DNA of 64,000 nt from positions 806,001-870,000 of the forward strand of contig NZ_CP016948.1 of the NCBI RefSeq assembly GCF_001642805.2, read 5' to 3'. Below are positions 63,363-64,000 of this stretch, in pieces. The first letter of the stretch is position 1; each line of letters starts with the position of its first letter. Under the pieces are notes generated by a model. The model had not been told where the DNA came from. It searched no databases and saw only the letters and a program-made list of their open reading frames with translations. Made by a program: the position numbers and the translations under genes. Source of the DNA: Serratia surfactantfaciens. GTDB lineage: Bacteria > Pseudomonadota > Gammaproteobacteria > Enterobacterales > Enterobacteriaceae.

Positions 63363-64000
63363 ATGGATATAAAACAACTGCGCGCCCTGGTGGCGCTGGC
63401 CGAACAGGGCAACTATCGCCAGGCGGCGAGCCAGCTGTGCATCAGCCAACCGGCGCTGAGCAAGCAAATTCAGGCGCTGGAAACCCAGCTCGACGTTCGG
63501 TTGTTCGAGCGTGGCCGGCAAGGGGCGGTGCTCACCGCCGGCGGGCAGCGGCTTTACCCGGAGGCGCAGGCGCTGGTGGAGCAGTACCAGCAGTTTCAGC
63601 GGCGCGCGCGAAAGGTGGCGTCAGGAGAGGCGGGGCGGCTGGCGCTGGGGTTTGGCCTCTCCAGCTTTCATCTGGCGCCGCAGCTGGTGGCCGCTTTCCG
63701 CCAACGCTTTCCCGAGGTGGCCATCGGCCTGGAGGACATGCCGTCGGAGCGGCAGTATCAGCTGCTGCTGCAGGGGGAGTTGCAGGTGGGATTCGTGCGC
63801 TTGCCGGTCAATACGCCGCTGTGCGGCGTGGCGTTGCTCTGTGACCGGTTGGTGCTGGCCGCGCCGGGCGCGCTGGCGCTGCGAGCCGACGATCTGATGG
63901 CGCGTTTCAATCAGCTGCCGCTGTTGCAGTTGACCCCTAAACGCGGGCGCGGATTGAGCGATCAGTCGCTGCGGTTTATCGCCGCTCACCGCCTGACGCC
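63363..64000 (+). CDS. LysR family regulator, 3' end outside window
   Basis: The first 212 residues of a LysR protein are present. The N-terminal HTH (LRALVALAEQGNYRQAASQL, CISQPALSKQIQALE) and LFERGRQGAVLTAGGQRLYP match the family, and the effector domain (RLALGFGLSSFHLAPQLVAAF) is cut by the window end. It is transcribed away from the nitrilase-family gene, which it probably regulates. Confidence 0.9.
   Translation, partial: MDIKQLRALVALAEQGNYRQAASQLCISQPALSKQIQALETQLDVRLFERGRQGAVLTAGGQRLYPEAQALVEQYQQFQRRARKVASGEAGRLALGFGLSSFHLAPQLVAAFRQRFPEVAIGLEDMPSERQYQLLLQGELQVGFVRLPVNTPLCGVALLCDRLVLAAPGALALRADDLMARFNQLPLLQLTPKRGRGLSDQSLRFIAAHRLT

Overview
The window is chromosomal DNA of a gamma-proteobacterium of the order Enterobacterales, most likely a Serratia of the marcescens group. 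This rests on the high G+C with strong GC3 codon bias, close matches to enterobacterial core proteins (DinG, YbiB, RlmF, YbiO, GlnHPQ, Dps, RhtA, OmpX, YedA, PrpBCD), and a gene order on the right that follows the Escherichia ybi-gln-dps-rhtA-ompX segment. The species name is inference. No tRNA, rRNA, CRISPR array, insertion sequence, integrase or prophage gene was seen.

Left third (1-28.3 kb): a patchwork of accessory metabolic, transport and regulatory genes. It holds a truncated SDR oxidoreductase, a MocR-type regulator, a DUF1127 protein, a GST and a Gfo/Idh/MocA dehydrogenase. Next is a minus-strand catabolic-looking cluster (YcaC-like hydrolase, ABM-domain membrane protein, YtcJ-like amidohydrolase) with a divergent LysR gene. 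After a TolA-C-like lipoprotein and an OsmC protein comes a long plus-strand operon: fatty-acid desaturase, the osmoprotectant ABC transporter osmF-yehYXW, and a signal-less PhnD-like protein. Then follow an atypical SDR, a TumE/HTH toxin-antitoxin pair, a LysR gene, a tiny YohO-like membrane protein with its own good promoter, yedA, a DUF2878 protein, and a SufR-like Fe-S regulator facing an MFS exporter. The stretch ends with AraC + azlCD + XRE-cupin + GNAT, an e(P4)-type acid phosphatase, a double GNAT and a general porin.

Middle (28.5-46 kb): a GST/CMD/tautomerase group, then dinG. The usual partner ybiB lies about 10.7 kb further on. Between them sit an Lrp-type regulator with an EamA exporter, the propionate system (prpR, a sigma-54 promoter with a five-copy TGAAAC array, prpBCD, no prpE), a LysE exporter, an XRE/MFS divergent pair and a PaiB-like protein. 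After ybiB come an M3 peptidase and a carbonic anhydrase.

Right (46-64 kb): a DUF1471 protein, a flavin reductase, rlmF, a soluble PAS-PAS-MCP protein (BdlA-like), a TetR/GNAT/hydrolase run, mechanosensitive channel ybiO, the glutamine transporter glnHPQ with a sigma-54/NtrC control region, ybiI, dps, a P-loop kinase-like protein, a YhcH-family protein, rhtA, ompX, a nitrilase-family amidase and a divergent LysR gene cut by the window edge.

Most regulators sit next to or opposite the genes they probably control, and several gaps carry clear inverted repeats. The clearest candidates for new biology are the SufR-like regulator with two CAAG-N6-CTTG sites, the desaturase/osmoprotectant/PhnD-like operon, the TumE-type toxin-antitoxin module and the 58-residue membrane protein.
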